A stretch of 64,000 nt of DNA from Xanthomonas hydrangeae (GTDB lineage: Bacteria > Pseudomonadota > Gammaproteobacteria > Xanthomonadales > Xanthomonadaceae), in contig LR990730.1 of NCBI GenBank assembly GCA_905142475.1, positions 1,302,001 to 1,366,000 on the forward strand, written 5' to 3'. The translations under genes and the position numbers were made by a program. Positions 17,797 to 26,371 of this stretch are shown here, in pieces. The notes below the pieces were generated by a model that worked only from the letters and a program-made list of their open reading frames with translations, searched no databases and was not told where the DNA came from. Each line of letters begins with the position of its first letter. Within the stretch, counting starts at the first letter, position 1.

Positions 17797-18521
17797 TCAT
17801 AAACCAGATCCCACACGCCATGACCGAGTTTCTGGCCGCGGGTTTCGAAGTGGGTCTGCGGGCGCCAGGCGGGGCGTTCGACATGGCCGCGTGGGCCGGC
17901 GCGATTGACCAGGCCGGGTGTGGCGTCGAGCACGTCCCACATCTGTTCGGCGTAATCGGCCCAGTCGGTGGCCGCGTGCAGGCGGCCGCCATCGCGCAGC
18001 TTGCGCACGAGCAGCTGCGCAAACGCCGGCTGGATCAGGCGGCGCTTGTTGTGGCGCTTCTTGTGCCATGGATCGGGGAAATAGATGCGCACTTCGTCCA
18101 GCGCGCCATCGGCGATTTCGTGTTCGAGCACTTCCACCGCATCGTGGTGATAGAGGCGCACATGCGTGCTGTCGTCGTCGTGCAAGGCATTGAGCAAACG
18201 ACCGACGCCGGGCGCATGTACCTCAATGCCGATGTAGTCGCGGCCGGGATCCTGCTGCGCGGCAAAGCGCAACGCTGCGCCGTTGCCGAAACCGATTTCC
18301 AGCACCTTGGGTGCGGCGCGGCCGAAGGCGGCATCGAAATCACGCGGCGCACCGACGTAATCCAGACCGAAGCGCGGCCACAACTCATCGAACGCACGCT
18401 GCTGCGCCGGCGTAAAACGCCCTTGCCGCAGCACGAAGCTGCGCACCTGCCGGCGGCCCTCCTCGATGGTGAAGGGCTTGGGCGGCATCTTGGCGCCGTC
18501 GCTGCTGAAAGGATCGGTCAT
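17736..18521 (-). CDS. trmB: tRNA (guanine-N7-)-methyltransferase TrmB
   Basis: Methylates G46 of tRNA using SAM. The 261-residue product has the Rossmann SAM site [15 protein letters not shown], the [13 protein letters not shown] segment and the catalytic signature [17 protein letters not shown], followed by the [10 protein letters not shown] region. The normal C-terminal end is near LVYDREW; the last 17 residues (GVGNGESQG onward) are encoded by the adjacent intergenic repeat, so the stop codon was probably replaced when the repeat arrived. ATG 18521 begins with [15 protein letters not shown], normal for the family in Xanthomonas. Confidence 0.94.
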   Translation of the reverse strand: MTDPFSSDGAKMPPKPFTIEEGRRQVRSFVLRQGRFTPAQQRAFDELWPRFGLDYVGAPRDFDAAFGRAAPKVLEIGFGNGAALRFAAQQDPGRDYIGIEVHAPGVGRLLNALHDDDSTHVRLYHHDAVEVLEHEIADGALDEVRIYFPDPWHKKRHNKRRLIQPAFAQLLVRKLRDGGRLHAATDWADYAEQMWDVLDATPGLVNRAGPRGHVERPAWRPQTHFETRGQKLGHGVWDLVYDREWGVGNGESQGQLPPASG

Positions 18522-18547
18522 GAGTTAAGTCACATCAGAAAACAAAG

Positions 18548-18596
18548 CCCCTCTCCCTTTGGGAGAGGGGTTGGGGTGAGGGTACGGGGTGAGGAG
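18548..18596. repeat. Palindromic repeat cccctctccc-ttt-gggagagggg with gggtgaggg tail
   Basis: A perfect 10-bp stem with a 3-nt loop (18548-18570) is followed by ttggggtgagggtacggggtgagg. This is a widespread intergenic repeat type in Xanthomonas. It lies between trmB and thiG, both leftward, and may act as a terminator or mRNA stabiliser. Confidence 0.6.
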
Positions 18597-18693
18597 GCAC
18601 TCGCAGCAACGCGCGATCTAGCAACGGCAACATCCGGCACGCCACACGGCCAATCATTGCGCATCGACCGCACTGTCAACGCCGCACACCCAC

Positions 18694-19488
18694 TCATCCA
18701 ATCACACCATCAACCGGACTCGACGCCGACGCATATCGCTTGCGCGGAATCCGCCCAGCCAGAAACGCCTCGCGCCCCGCTTCGATCGCCTTGCGCATCG
18801 CGCTCGCCATCAGGATCGGATCGCGCGCGCCGGCAATGGCGGTATTCATCAGCACGCCATCGCAGCCCAGCTCCATCGCGATCGCTGCGTCCGATGCCGT
18901 GCCCACGCCGGCATCGACAATGATCGGCACCTTGGCGTTTTCGATGATTTCCAGCAGGTTGTACTTGTTCTGGATGCCCAGCCCGGAGCCGATCGGCGCG
19001 GCCAGCGGCATCACCGCCACGCAGCCGATCTCTTCCAGCCGCTTGGCCAGGATCGGATCGTCGGAGGTATAGACCATCACGTCGAAGCCGTCGGCGACCA
19101 GTTTCTCGGCGGCCTTGAGCGTCTGCACCACATCCGGGTACAGCGTGCGCTCGTCGCCGAGCACTTCCAGCTTGGTCAGGTTGTGGCCGTCCAGCAGTTC
19201 GCGCGCCAGCCGGCAGGTGCGCACCGCATCTTCAGCGGTGTAGCAGCCGGCGGTGTTGGGTAGCAGCGTGTAGCGATCCGGCGGCAGCACGTCGAGCAGG
19301 CTGGGCTCGTTCGGGTTCTGGCCGATGTTCACCCGGCGGATCGCCACGGTGACGATCTGCGCGGCGGCCGCTTCGGTAGCCAGGCGGGTTTCGTCCAGAT
19401 CCTTGAACTTGCCGGTACCGGTCAGCAGACGCGAACGGTAGGCCTTGCCGGCGATGATCAATGCATCAGTGGGGGCAGTAGTCGTCAT
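18694..19488 (-). CDS. thiG: Thiazole synthase ThiG
   Basis: Forms the thiazole phosphate moiety of thiamine from deoxyxylulose phosphate, dehydroglycine and ThiS thiocarboxylate. The 264-residue TIM-barrel protein carries [11 protein letters not shown], the VTVAIRRVN strand, [28 protein letters not shown] (the Lys is the likely Schiff-base residue), [14 protein letters not shown] and the phosphate-binding [20 protein letters not shown] 19488 matches the family start; the longer frame to 19674 overlaps thiS. It lies 49 bp downstream of thiS, forming a thiS-thiG pair. Confidence 0.97.
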   Translation of the reverse strand: MTTTAPTDALIIAGKAYRSRLLTGTGKFKDLDETRLATEAAAAQIVTVAIRRVNIGQNPNEPSLLDVLPPDRYTLLPNTAGCYTAEDAVRTCRLARELLDGHNLTKLEVLGDERTLYPDVVQTLKAAEKLVADGFDVMVYTSDDPILAKRLEEIGCVAVMPLAAPIGSGLGIQNKYNLLEIIENAKVPIIVDAGVGTASDAAIAMELGCDGVLMNTAIAGARDPILMASAMRKAIEAGREAFLAGRIPRKRYASASSPVDGVIG

Positions 19489-19537
19489 CGGGCAATTATC
19501 ACCGATCGCGCGCAGCTGCGCCGGCTTGCGCGCAGCA

Positions 19538-19738
19538 TCAACCGCCGCCCAGCGCGTGCACGATCTCCACCACATCGCCAGCGTGCAACTGGTGTGTGGC
19601 ATGCCGCCCGCGCGACACGATTTCGCCATTGACCTCGACCGCGACGCGCCGTTGTGCAAGACCTTCCTGCTCAAGCAGGGTGATCAGGAGCAAGTCATCG
19701 GGAACGTGGCGCTGGGTGCCGTTGAGTTGGATGTTCAT
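19538..19738 (-). CDS. thiS: Sulfur carrier protein ThiS
   Basis: A 66-residue ubiquitin-like sulfur carrier for thiazole synthesis. It has the usual MNIQLNG start, the [19 protein letters not shown] core and a C-terminal glycine tail (HALGGG) whose end is adenylated and converted to a thiocarboxylate. The tail has three Gly instead of the common two. It immediately precedes thiG. No TPP riboswitch is visible in the short upstream region. Confidence 0.95.
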   Translation of the reverse strand: MNIQLNGTQRHVPDDLLLITLLEQEGLAQRRVAVEVNGEIVSRGRHATHQLHAGDVVEIVHALGGG

Positions 19739-19895
19739 GTCATCATTGTTGCATCGCGTGCCGCCGGAGCGCGCGTTTTTGCGTTATGCGGCAATGCAGC
19801 GTGAGCGCGGGCGGCGAGGGTGAAACCATGTGCCATTCGCCGGCGTACGTATGCCGGTCCGGTCCAGTTCCACACACCTTTGAGCAGGCACTCCC

Positions 19896-21713
19896 ATGGT
19901 TACATCTCTTCGCCCGATCCGTTCCCTGATGGCCGTTGCCATCGCCATTGCGGCCACCCCGGCCATGGCTGCGTCTGCGTTCGACCAGACCGTGTTCTTC
20001 GGTGACAGCCTCACCGACAGCGGCTACTACAACCCGTTGCTGCCGGCCGCCTCGCGCGCCGTCACCGGCAAGTTCACCACCAACCCCGGTTTTGTCTGGG
20101 CCGAATATGTGGCCGACCATTTCGGCACCAACGCCGCACCCAACGGCAACGGCCAGACCGGCGACAACTACGCGGCCGGTGGCGCCCGCATCCAGGCCAG
20201 TTCGGTCAGCGCCCTCGGCGCTGCGCCGTCGGTGACCAGCCAGATCAACACCTACCTGAGCGCCAACGGCGGCCAGGCCAACCCGAATGCGCTCTACACC
20301 GTGTGGGGCGGCGCCAACGATCTGCTGGCCGCCGCTGCGGCGCCGGCCCAGGCGCAGGCCATCATCGGCAACGCGGTCACCGCGCAGGTCGGCGCAGTCG
20401 GTGCGCTGCAGGCTGCCGGCGCGCGCTACGTGATGGTGCCGACCATTCCGGATGTGGGCATCACCCCGCGCTTCCGCGCCGGCGGTGCCGCTGCGATGGC
20501 GCAGGGCACTGCTGCGGCGACGGCCTATAACACCGCATTGTTCAACGGTCTGCGTTCGGCCGGCCTTCGCGTGATCCCGGTCGACACCTTCCACATCCTG
20601 CAGGAAGTGGTCGCCGATCCGGGTACCTACGGTTTCAGCAACGTCACCAGCACCGCCTGCAACCCGGCAGTGCCGCTGCCGGCCTGTAACCCGACCAGCC
20701 TGGTCGCGGCCAACGCACAGAACACCTATGTGTTCGCCGACGGTATCCACCCGACCACCGCCACCCACCAGATCCTGGGCCAGTACGCCATCTCGCTGCT
20801 GGAAGCGCCGCGGTTGCAGCAGGTGCTGACGCATTCCGCGCAGGCCATTGGCCGCGCGCGCGCCGACCAGGTGGCATGGCATCTCGATGGCAAGCCCGAC
20901 GCCGACGGCCTGCGTTGGTGGGGCAGCGTGCGTGGCGACATGCAGCGCTACGACCATGCCGATCTGTACGACGGCATGGCACCGGCCGGCCTGTTCGGTG
21001 TGGATTGGAGCGCGGGCGATCTGGTGTTCGGCGGTTTTGCCGGCTTCGGCAGCATGGATGCCGATTTCGGCAACCGTAACGGCAGCTTCAAGCAGGACGA
21101 CACCACCCTGGGCGCGTTCTTCGGCTGGTACACCGGCCCGGTGTGGGTCAATGCGCAGCTCAGCTACAGCGCGCTGCGCTACGACGTCGACCGCGAAGTG
21201 CAGCTCGGGCCGGCCACGCGCGTGCACAGCGGCTCGCCCGACGGCAGCAACCTTAGCGCTGCGGTCAACGCCGGTTATTCGCTGGGCGAAGGCAACGTCA
21301 AGTACGGCCCGGTGGTCGGCCTGACCTGGCAGAAGCTCAAGCTCGACGGCTATACCGAAAGCAACGAAAGCTCCACCGCGCTGGGCTACGCCGATCAGGA
21401 CATCGACTCGCTGGTGGGCCGCATCGGCTTCCAGGTCCGTCTGGACGGTGCTGCGGTCAAGCCGTACGTGCAGGCCACCTACGACCACGAGTTCAAGGAC
21501 GGCACCGAAGCCAGCGCCTGGCTGCAGTCGATGCCGGAAGTCGGCATGTACACCGTCCCAGGCCAGGACTTCGATCGCAACTACGCCACCGTCGTGCTGG
21601 GCGCCCGCACCGGCCTGTGGGGCCTGCAGAGCAACATCGGCCTGAGCACCACCACCGCCCAGCGCAGTGCCCGCGATGCGACGCTGTTCGTGAACTTCAG
21701 CGGCAACTTTTGA
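19896..21713 (+). CDS. GDSL esterase/lipase autotransporter (EstA-like)
   Basis: A 605-residue type V secreted esterase held at the outer membrane. A signal peptide ending AMAAS is followed by a GDSL/SGNH hydrolase passenger: block I FFGDSLTDSGYY (nucleophile Ser), block III VWGGANDL and block V FADGIHPTTATH with the catalytic Asp and His. From about residue 330 a 12-strand autotransporter barrel follows, ending in FVNFSGNF with terminal Phe. The layout matches EstA of Pseudomonas and its Xanthomonas homologs, implicated in lipid hydrolysis, motility and virulence. ATG 19896 has gagcagg upstream. Confidence 0.93.
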   Translation: MVTSLRPIRSLMAVAIAIAATPAMAASAFDQTVFFGDSLTDSGYYNPLLPAASRAVTGKFTTNPGFVWAEYVADHFGTNAAPNGNGQTGDNYAAGGARIQASSVSALGAAPSVTSQINTYLSANGGQANPNALYTVWGGANDLLAAAAAPAQAQAIIGNAVTAQVGAVGALQAAGARYVMVPTIPDVGITPRFRAGGAAAMAQGTAAATAYNTALFNGLRSAGLRVIPVDTFHILQEVVADPGTYGFSNVTSTACNPAVPLPACNPTSLVAANAQNTYVFADGIHPTTATHQILGQYAISLLEAPRLQQVLTHSAQAIGRARADQVAWHLDGKPDADGLRWWGSVRGDMQRYDHADLYDGMAPAGLFGVDWSAGDLVFGGFAGFGSMDADFGNRNGSFKQDDTTLGAFFGWYTGPVWVNAQLSYSALRYDVDREVQLGPATRVHSGSPDGSNLSAAVNAGYSLGEGNVKYGPVVGLTWQKLKLDGYTESNESSTALGYADQDIDSLVGRIGFQVRLDGAAVKPYVQATYDHEFKDGTEASAWLQSMPEVGMYTVPGQDFDRNYATVVLGARTGLWGLQSNIGLSTTTAQRSARDATLFVNFSGNF

Positions 21714-21754
21714 TCCACGCCGCACCGTTGTCCACGCGGTAAATCTGCAAGACA

Positions 21755-21778
21755 CGAGGGCCGGGCAACCGGCCCTCG
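21755..21778 (+). terminator. GNRA-loop hairpin terminator after the autotransporter gene
   Basis: cgagggccgg (21755-21764) pairs with ccggccctcg (21769-21778) around a gcaa tetraloop, 41 bp after the stop codon. The T tract is weak, as is common in high-GC Xanthomonas. Confidence 0.6.
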
Positions 21779-21834
21779 TCACGTTCGCGCATTGCGCCCG
21801 ACACCCGCACCCGCCTAAACTCTCACAACGCCAC

Positions 21835-21908
21835 GCGGGCGTAGCTCAATGGTAGAGCTGTAGCTTCCCAAGCTACTGACGAGGGTTCGATTCCCTCCAC
21901 CCGCTCCA
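21835..21908 (+). tRNA. tRNA-Gly(CCC)
   Basis: A 74-nt gene including CCA. The cloverleaf reads acceptor gcgggcg, D arm gctc/gagc, anticodon arm gtagc-ttcccaa-gctac (anticodon CCC), T arm gaggg-ttcgatt-ccctc, and 3' acceptor strand cacccgc plus discriminator t and cca. Position 6 (C) faces A67, giving one acceptor mismatch. The integrase gene of the ICE starts 240 bp downstream, so the tRNA 3' end is the integration site and its last bases may come from the element. Confidence 0.93.
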
Positions 21909-22060
21909 CTTCAACTTTCCACTGACGTCCACCAAGCGCCAAGGAACGTTGTAAGTGATTGATCTGGTTCTGAATTACCCCTCTTCTTCAGTCCAGTGAC
22001 GTCCAGCGAAATCCACTGACTACCGGTACAAATCGGTACGTTTTGCGGTACAAAATGCGG
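21885..22060 (+). other. attL region of the ICE with putative integrase arm sites
   Basis: The tRNA T-arm and 3' end (from about 21885 to 21908) form the presumed att core. Just inside the element are short direct repeats: tccactgacgtcca at 21918-21931, tccagtgacgtcca at 21992-22005 and tccactgac at 22012-22020. Three ggtac units follow (22025-22052). Such repeats are typical arm-binding sites of P4-type integrases. The matching attR lies beyond the right edge, so the exact core length cannot be fixed. Confidence 0.65.
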
Positions 22061-22148
22061 TGAACACCCGTTCCGCATTGTTGCTGGAAGAGCAGGCCAC
22101 CTGAGAACAAACATCGCATCCAACTCGCAACATCAGGAGTTGGTACGC

Positions 22149-24029
22149 ATGCTCACAGATATGGTCGTCCGGCAAGCCAAGGCTTCCGACAAGCCCTACA
22201 CCCTCGCAGACTTCGATGGTTTGTTCCTCTACGTTTCCCCCGTTGGCGGCAAAGCCTGGCACTTCCGCTACACCTGGGTTGGACAACGTGCCCGGATTTC
22301 GCTTGGCAGCTATCCCGAACTCTCTCTGCGCGAGGCGCGCGAATTTCGTGACCAGGCCCGTGCCCTCGTCGCCAAGGGCATCAACCCGCGCACCGACCGA
22401 AAGCAAAAACGCCAGGCCATCCGGTTGGCTGGCGAAAACACCTTCATGGCGGTCTACGAAAAGTGGATGGAACACCGGCAACTGACCCTGGAAGAAGGTC
22501 GTCAGAGTTCGCTGGAACAGATCCGCCGCGTGTTCAAAAAAGATGTATTCCCCTACCTCAAACGCTACACCATCTACGAGATCACCCGTCCAGTGCTACT
22601 GGAGGTGATCGGCCGGATCGAGAAACGCGAGTCACTGTCCGTCGCCGAAAAGGTGCGCACCTGGCTCAAGCAACTCGCCGACTACGCCATGGTGGTCATT
22701 CCGGGCATGGTCGAGCACCCCGCCATCGATCTACACGTGGTCGCTGTGCCATTGCCGCCCGTTGAGCACAACCCCTTCCTGCGTATGCCCGAGCTACCCC
22801 TGTTTCTGCAGACACTGCGCAAGTACCGCGGCATGCAGATGACCCAATTGGCCATTCGCCTGTTGCTGCTGACGGGTGTTCGCACAGGCGAACTACGTTT
22901 GGCCACGCCGGACCAATTCGATCTGGAACAAGGTTTGTGGATCATCCCGGTGATGTCGCTCAAGCAGCGCAAGATGCTGACCAAGAAGAAGCGAAAGCGC
23001 GTAACCGACATCCCGCCCTACATCGTGCCGCTGCCTGTGCAGGCCATCGAGATCGTGCGGCACATGCTCGACCTATTCAAACCAGCGCAGACATACCTTT
23101 TCCCGGGCGTGAAGCGAATCAGTGACCGCATGAGCGAAAACACGGTTAACCGTGCGATCAAGCGGTTGGGCTATGACGGCCGTCTCACCGGTCACGGCAT
23201 CAGGGCGACGATTTCAACCGCCCTCAATGAGCTGGGTTACCCCAAGGTCTGGGTCGACGCGCAACTCTCACATGCTGACCCCAATCGCATCAGCGCCACC
23301 TACAACCATGCCGAGTACGTTGAACAACGTCGGCTAATGATGCAGGACTGGGCTGATCGGCTGGATCTGTTCGAGCAAAATCAGGTTCAGATTGCCAGCA
23401 CGCACCTCACCATCCACCTTCAGGGCGTTCCTACGATTGCCGGTCAGAAGGTCACGCCGCTGCCGGCGTTGGGCCAACACGCTCCCATCATGCTGGTAGC
23501 ACCCAATGAGCAAACGATGCCAGCAGTCGGCGCCGGGACTCAGCGGCTCTCTGCAGTGCAAATGCCTGAATACGCTCTACCGAAGATCTCTGAGGTCCAG
23601 CGAGAGCGATTGGAGGTACTGGATATTTTTGAAGGGCCCGACAACCTGGTCGTCGCGGACTATGCCAAGCTCGCGGGCAAATCGCGGCGGTGGATTACTT
23701 ACGAGATCCAGGCTCGCAACCTGCTTTCAATTCAGTTGGGCAACAAGGGGCAGCGGGTACCGGTGTGGCAACTCAACATGTTCAAGCGCCGCTTGGTGCA
23801 GGCGGTACTCAAGCGTCTGCACCGTGGCGTTGATACATGGGATATCTACTACGCCTTGACGCGACCTCGCGAGGAACTTGATGGCAAGTCGCCTATTGAG
23901 GCGCTCACCTCGGACAATCAGCAAGCGATGGTTGAGGCGGTTTGCCGGGCCGTATCTGAAGCAGCGACGCCAATCGTTGAGAAGCGAGTCCCCATAAACA
24001 GGATCGCCGAATGCATGTCTGAATTTTGA
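22149..24029 (+). CDS. P4-type tyrosine integrase with extra C-terminal domain
   Basis: Site-specific recombinase that integrates and excises the ICE at tRNA-Gly. The 626-residue protein has an N-terminal DUF4102 arm-binding domain (AKASDKPYTLADFDGLFLYV), a core-binding domain, and the catalytic set R245 (TGVRTGEL), H349 and R352 (GHGIRAT), H375 (LSHADP) and Y385 (TYNHAEY). About 200 residues follow that ordinary P4 integrases of about 400 residues lack. Part of them (near residues 563-600, TWDIYYALTRPREELDGKSP then IEAL) resembles the MbcA/ParS antitoxin-type domain, preceded by a possible DNA-binding segment (DYAKLAGKSRRWITYEI). ATG 22149 is chosen because caggag lies 9 nt upstream; a TTG at 22140 also opens the frame. 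Confidence 0.93.
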   Translation: MLTDMVVRQAKASDKPYTLADFDGLFLYVSPVGGKAWHFRYTWVGQRARISLGSYPELSLREAREFRDQARALVAKGINPRTDRKQKRQAIRLAGENTFMAVYEKWMEHRQLTLEEGRQSSLEQIRRVFKKDVFPYLKRYTIYEITRPVLLEVIGRIEKRESLSVAEKVRTWLKQLADYAMVVIPGMVEHPAIDLHVVAVPLPPVEHNPFLRMPELPLFLQTLRKYRGMQMTQLAIRLLLLTGVRTGELRLATPDQFDLEQGLWIIPVMSLKQRKMLTKKKRKRVTDIPPYIVPLPVQAIEIVRHMLDLFKPAQTYLFPGVKRISDRMSENTVNRAIKRLGYDGRLTGHGIRATISTALNELGYPKVWVDAQLSHADPNRISATYNHAEYVEQRRLMMQDWADRLDLFEQNQVQIASTHLTIHLQGVPTIAGQKVTPLPALGQHAPIMLVAPNEQTMPAVGAGTQRLSAVQMPEYALPKISEVQRERLEVLDIFEGPDNLVVADYAKLAGKSRRWITYEIQARNLLSIQLGNKGQRVPVWQLNMFKRRLVQAVLKRLHRGVDTWDIYYALTRPREELDGKSPIEALTSDNQQAMVEAVCRAVSEAATPIVEKRVPINRIAECMSEF

Positions 24030-24213
24030 GGCGGGGATGAACGCCGAGCAAGGCGAATGGGGCTTCAAAAGTCATGTCTAAGTGCGAGGCCCCAAGTGCT
24101 CCTCTAATGGGTAGTCAAACCGACAAGCCTTACTGTTCCACTTACACTGGTGTTCCGTCACTCTCGTAGCACCGTCGAAGTGTGATGCGTTAGGCGCTTA
24201 TCAGGAGAGCCAC

Positions 24214-24645
24214 ATGAAACCTCGGCTGAAAGTTTTCACTATCATTAGCTTGGCGATCTCCTCGCTGGGTGGATGCAACGCGTTCCTAGTCACCGGGAAG
24301 ATCCCAACAGCTTCCGATCACTTGATGATTCCTCACGACCTGACAAACCAACGTCTGTTTGACTGCGCCGAACTCAGCATCAGCCAACTCTCTGCAACCG
24401 ATAGTTCTTGGAGAGAGGTCACGCATAGGGACAGCACTAATGGAGTACTTGAATCCGGAACCTTTGACGATAAGAACCGCACCGGATTCCGCATGCGCAT
24501 CGAACGTGCGCAAGGAGCGAACCAGGCGGATATAACGCTGAGAGGTGGCGGTCCCTACTTTATTGACCTAGGGGTAAAACAGGCGATGAAGAACCTCATG
24601 ACCTTGCTAGACTCGTGCGTCTCTAGCTATAAACAGGATCGCTGA
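24214..24645 (+). CDS. Lipoprotein, putative T4SS-effector immunity protein (copy 1)
   Basis: A 143-residue lipoprotein with signal peptide MKPRLKVFTIISLAISS and lipobox LGGC (Cys21), so anchored in the outer or inner membrane facing the periplasm. The mature part (FDCAELSISQLSATDSSW, GGGPYFIDLG, LLDSCVSS) has two conserved Cys outside the lipobox. It shares most residues with the next gene. Its position before an effector gene with a XVIPCD-like tail fits the X-Tfi immunity lipoproteins of Xanthomonas. Ribosome site aggagag lies upstream of ATG 24214. The last four residues derive from the duplicated integrase end. Immunity role is inferred from context. Confidence 0.8.
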   Translation: MKPRLKVFTIISLAISSLGGCNAFLVTGKIPTASDHLMIPHDLTNQRLFDCAELSISQLSATDSSWREVTHRDSTNGVLESGTFDDKNRTGFRMRIERAQGANQADITLRGGGPYFIDLGVKQAMKNLMTLLDSCVSSYKQDR

Positions 24646-24849
24646 GTCCATGTCTGAATTTTGAGGCGGGCATAAATGCATATCACAAGGCGAGCGGGTT
24701 TCAAAAGTCGCGGCTAAGAGCGAGGCCCACCGTTCCTCTTGTAAGTAGTCGAACCGACAAGCCTCACTGTTCCACTTACACTGGTGTTCCGTCACTCTCG
24801 CAGCATTGTCAAAGTGTGACCCGCTACGCGCTTAATCAGGAGAGCCAAA

Positions 24850-25272
24850 ATGAAACCTTGGTTGAAAGTTTTCACTGTCATTGGCTTGCTAATCTCGCTG
24901 GGAGGATGCAACGCATTCTTAGCCACCGGGAAAGTCCCAACAGCTTCCGATCACTTGATAATTCCTCGCGACCTGCCGAACCAACGTCTGTTTGATTGCG
25001 CCGAACTCAGCATCAGCAAACTTTCCGCAACCGATAGTTCTTGGAGCGAAGTCACGCGAAAGGACAGCATCAATGGAGTGCTTGAATCCGGGAGCTTTGA
25101 GGAAAAAAACCTTGCCGGCTTTCGCATGCGGATAGAACGTCCGCAAGATTCAAGTCAAGCAAAAATCACACTCAAAGGTGGTGGTGCCTATTTTTTCGAT
25201 TTGGGCGTAGACAAGGCGATGAACGACTTCAAGACCTTGCTAGGCTCATGCGTTGCTAGTCAGCAGCAGTAA
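24850..25272 (+). CDS. Lipoprotein, putative T4SS-effector immunity protein (copy 2)
   Basis: A 140-residue paralog of the preceding lipoprotein, with signal peptide MKPWLKVFTVIGLLIS, lipobox LGGC (Cys20) and the same mature pattern (FDCAELSISKLSATDSSW, GGGAYFFDLG, LLGSCVAS). Its C-terminus SQQQ is probably the original one, since copy 1 was altered at the duplication junction. It lies 27 bp upstream of the effector start at 25300, so this copy is the more likely cognate immunity gene, and copy 1 may have drifted to another specificity. Ribosome site aggagag precedes ATG 24850. Confidence 0.82.
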   Translation: MKPWLKVFTVIGLLISLGGCNAFLATGKVPTASDHLIIPRDLPNQRLFDCAELSISKLSATDSSWSEVTRKDSINGVLESGSFEEKNLAGFRMRIERPQDSSQAKITLKGGGAYFFDLGVDKAMNDFKTLLGSCVASQQQ

Positions 25273-25299
25273 CCCCTGCACTTATGGACTGTGAAGAGC

Positions 25300-26301
25300 A
25301 TGCCCAGTTATGCGATTGAAGCAAGATCATTCAAAATTCTCGGTGTCGCTGGACACGATTTTTGGGTTTTACGCGACGAGCAGGGTACAGCTCTGGCCGA
25401 GTTGCATGGTCTAGCTACTGATCGAGAGACCGGCACAGCACTGTTGGTAGGTACCGATGAAACCAAGCATTCGCTGCGTGCGTGGCACTTCCCGCATGAT
25501 GCAGCCTATGCAGCTTCAGTGGGCGTCAAAGTCACTTCAACCAGCTACATTGATGATAGCCAGCAATCAAACACCATTGCCATAGGTGACAAGGATGAGA
25601 TCCTTGCGCGTTGGAACACCGCAGTCAAAGCGATGCCGGAGCTCAACGCGCTGGACCTGAACTATCCCGACTATGGTTTCAAGGTCTTTGGTGACACCGT
25701 CAACAGCAATTCCGCCTTCCGCACCTTTGGCGAATTGATGAGTTTACCGGTGGAGGATTTCCCTGGCAGTATCGAGCCGGGCCTTGGAAAACGTATGCTT
25801 TCCCAGGAACGTATAGAGGAACTGCGCTACCGGGAGCAACCAGCCCAGAACCGTGAGCCAGAGCGCAACCCGGCTAACGATCCAACACGCCAGGGTCACC
25901 CGGATCACACTTTGATGCAGCAGATACGCAAGAAGATCGAAGGATTAAACGATTCCGGCCATTTGCAAGCTGCAGACACTGACCGCATCAGCGCCAGTGT
26001 TTACGCGCTCGCCAAGCAAAACAATTTCAGTAGTGTTGACGAAATCGCACTGAGCCAACAGACCAGCGCCGCAGCGGCTGGCGAAAAAATCTTCATTCTG
26101 CAGGGCGCTTCAGACAATCCTGCAGCACTGCGTGCTTACATGCCGACTAAGGAAGCGATACAGACCCCAGTTGAGCAGTCCTTCGAAAAGGTGCAAACAC
26201 TGCAAAGCAGTGGATCGGCACAGGAGCGCGCGCAACAGCAACCTTCGCACCAGATCCCGGAGCAGGAAGCACGGCAACGGACAACTGTGCCCTCTCTGTA
26301 G
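25300..26301 (+). CDS. XVIPCD-containing T4SS effector (X-Tfe type)
   Basis: A 333-residue protein without signal peptide. Residues about 194-310 match the XVIPCD signal used by the Xanthomonas bacteria-killing T4SS: DPTRQGHPDHTLMQQIRKKI, then GLNDSGHL and TDRISASVYALAKQNNF, SSVDEIALSQ, EKIFILQGASDNPAALRAYM and TPVEQSFEKVQTLQ. A Gln/Glu-rich tail follows. The N-terminal toxin domain (residues 1-185) is not assigned; it contains DFWVLRDEQGTALAELHG and an NSNS-AFRTFGELM motif at N135 followed by a PG-containing loop, a pattern that recalls papain/NlpC-like folds only weakly. The two lipoproteins upstream are the likely immunity genes. GTG 25291 is an alternative start; ATG 25300 gives the usual short N-terminus. 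Delivery by a chromosomal X-T4SS, or by this ICE, is inferred. Confidence 0.82.
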   Translation: MPSYAIEARSFKILGVAGHDFWVLRDEQGTALAELHGLATDRETGTALLVGTDETKHSLRAWHFPHDAAYAASVGVKVTSTSYIDDSQQSNTIAIGDKDEILARWNTAVKAMPELNALDLNYPDYGFKVFGDTVNSNSAFRTFGELMSLPVEDFPGSIEPGLGKRMLSQERIEELRYREQPAQNREPERNPANDPTRQGHPDHTLMQQIRKKIEGLNDSGHLQAADTDRISASVYALAKQNNFSSVDEIALSQQTSAAAAGEKIFILQGASDNPAALRAYMPTKEAIQTPVEQSFEKVQTLQSSGSAQERAQQQPSHQIPEQEARQRTTVPSL

Positions 26302-26371
26302 CCTCTTTTTTGCTGGGAGCAGCGATGCACGACAACGCCATAAACGGTCTATCAAAATCACGCTCCTTTTT

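Larger units (their letters stand above)
23994..25272 (+). repeat. Tandem duplication of a ~635-bp unit (integrase 3' end + lipoprotein gene)
   Basis: Unit A starts at 23994 inside the last integrase codons (ataaacaggatcgc) and unit B starts at 24629 with the same string. Both carry atgtctgaattttgaggcgg, then a shared region with gttccacttacactggtgtt and ccgtcactctcg, then cgctta..tcaggagagcc and a lipoprotein gene. The copies have diverged by many substitutions and small indels. As a consequence the last codons of the first lipoprotein gene (KQDR) come from duplicated integrase sequence. Confidence 0.85.

Noticed and set aside
19739-19895. TPP riboswitch upstream of thiS
   Set aside because: The region is short and lacks the conserved ctgaga and thi-box helices.
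19743-21782. 679-codon antisense ORF opposite the autotransporter gene
   Set aside because: Shadow of the esterase; no start signal and no recognisable product.
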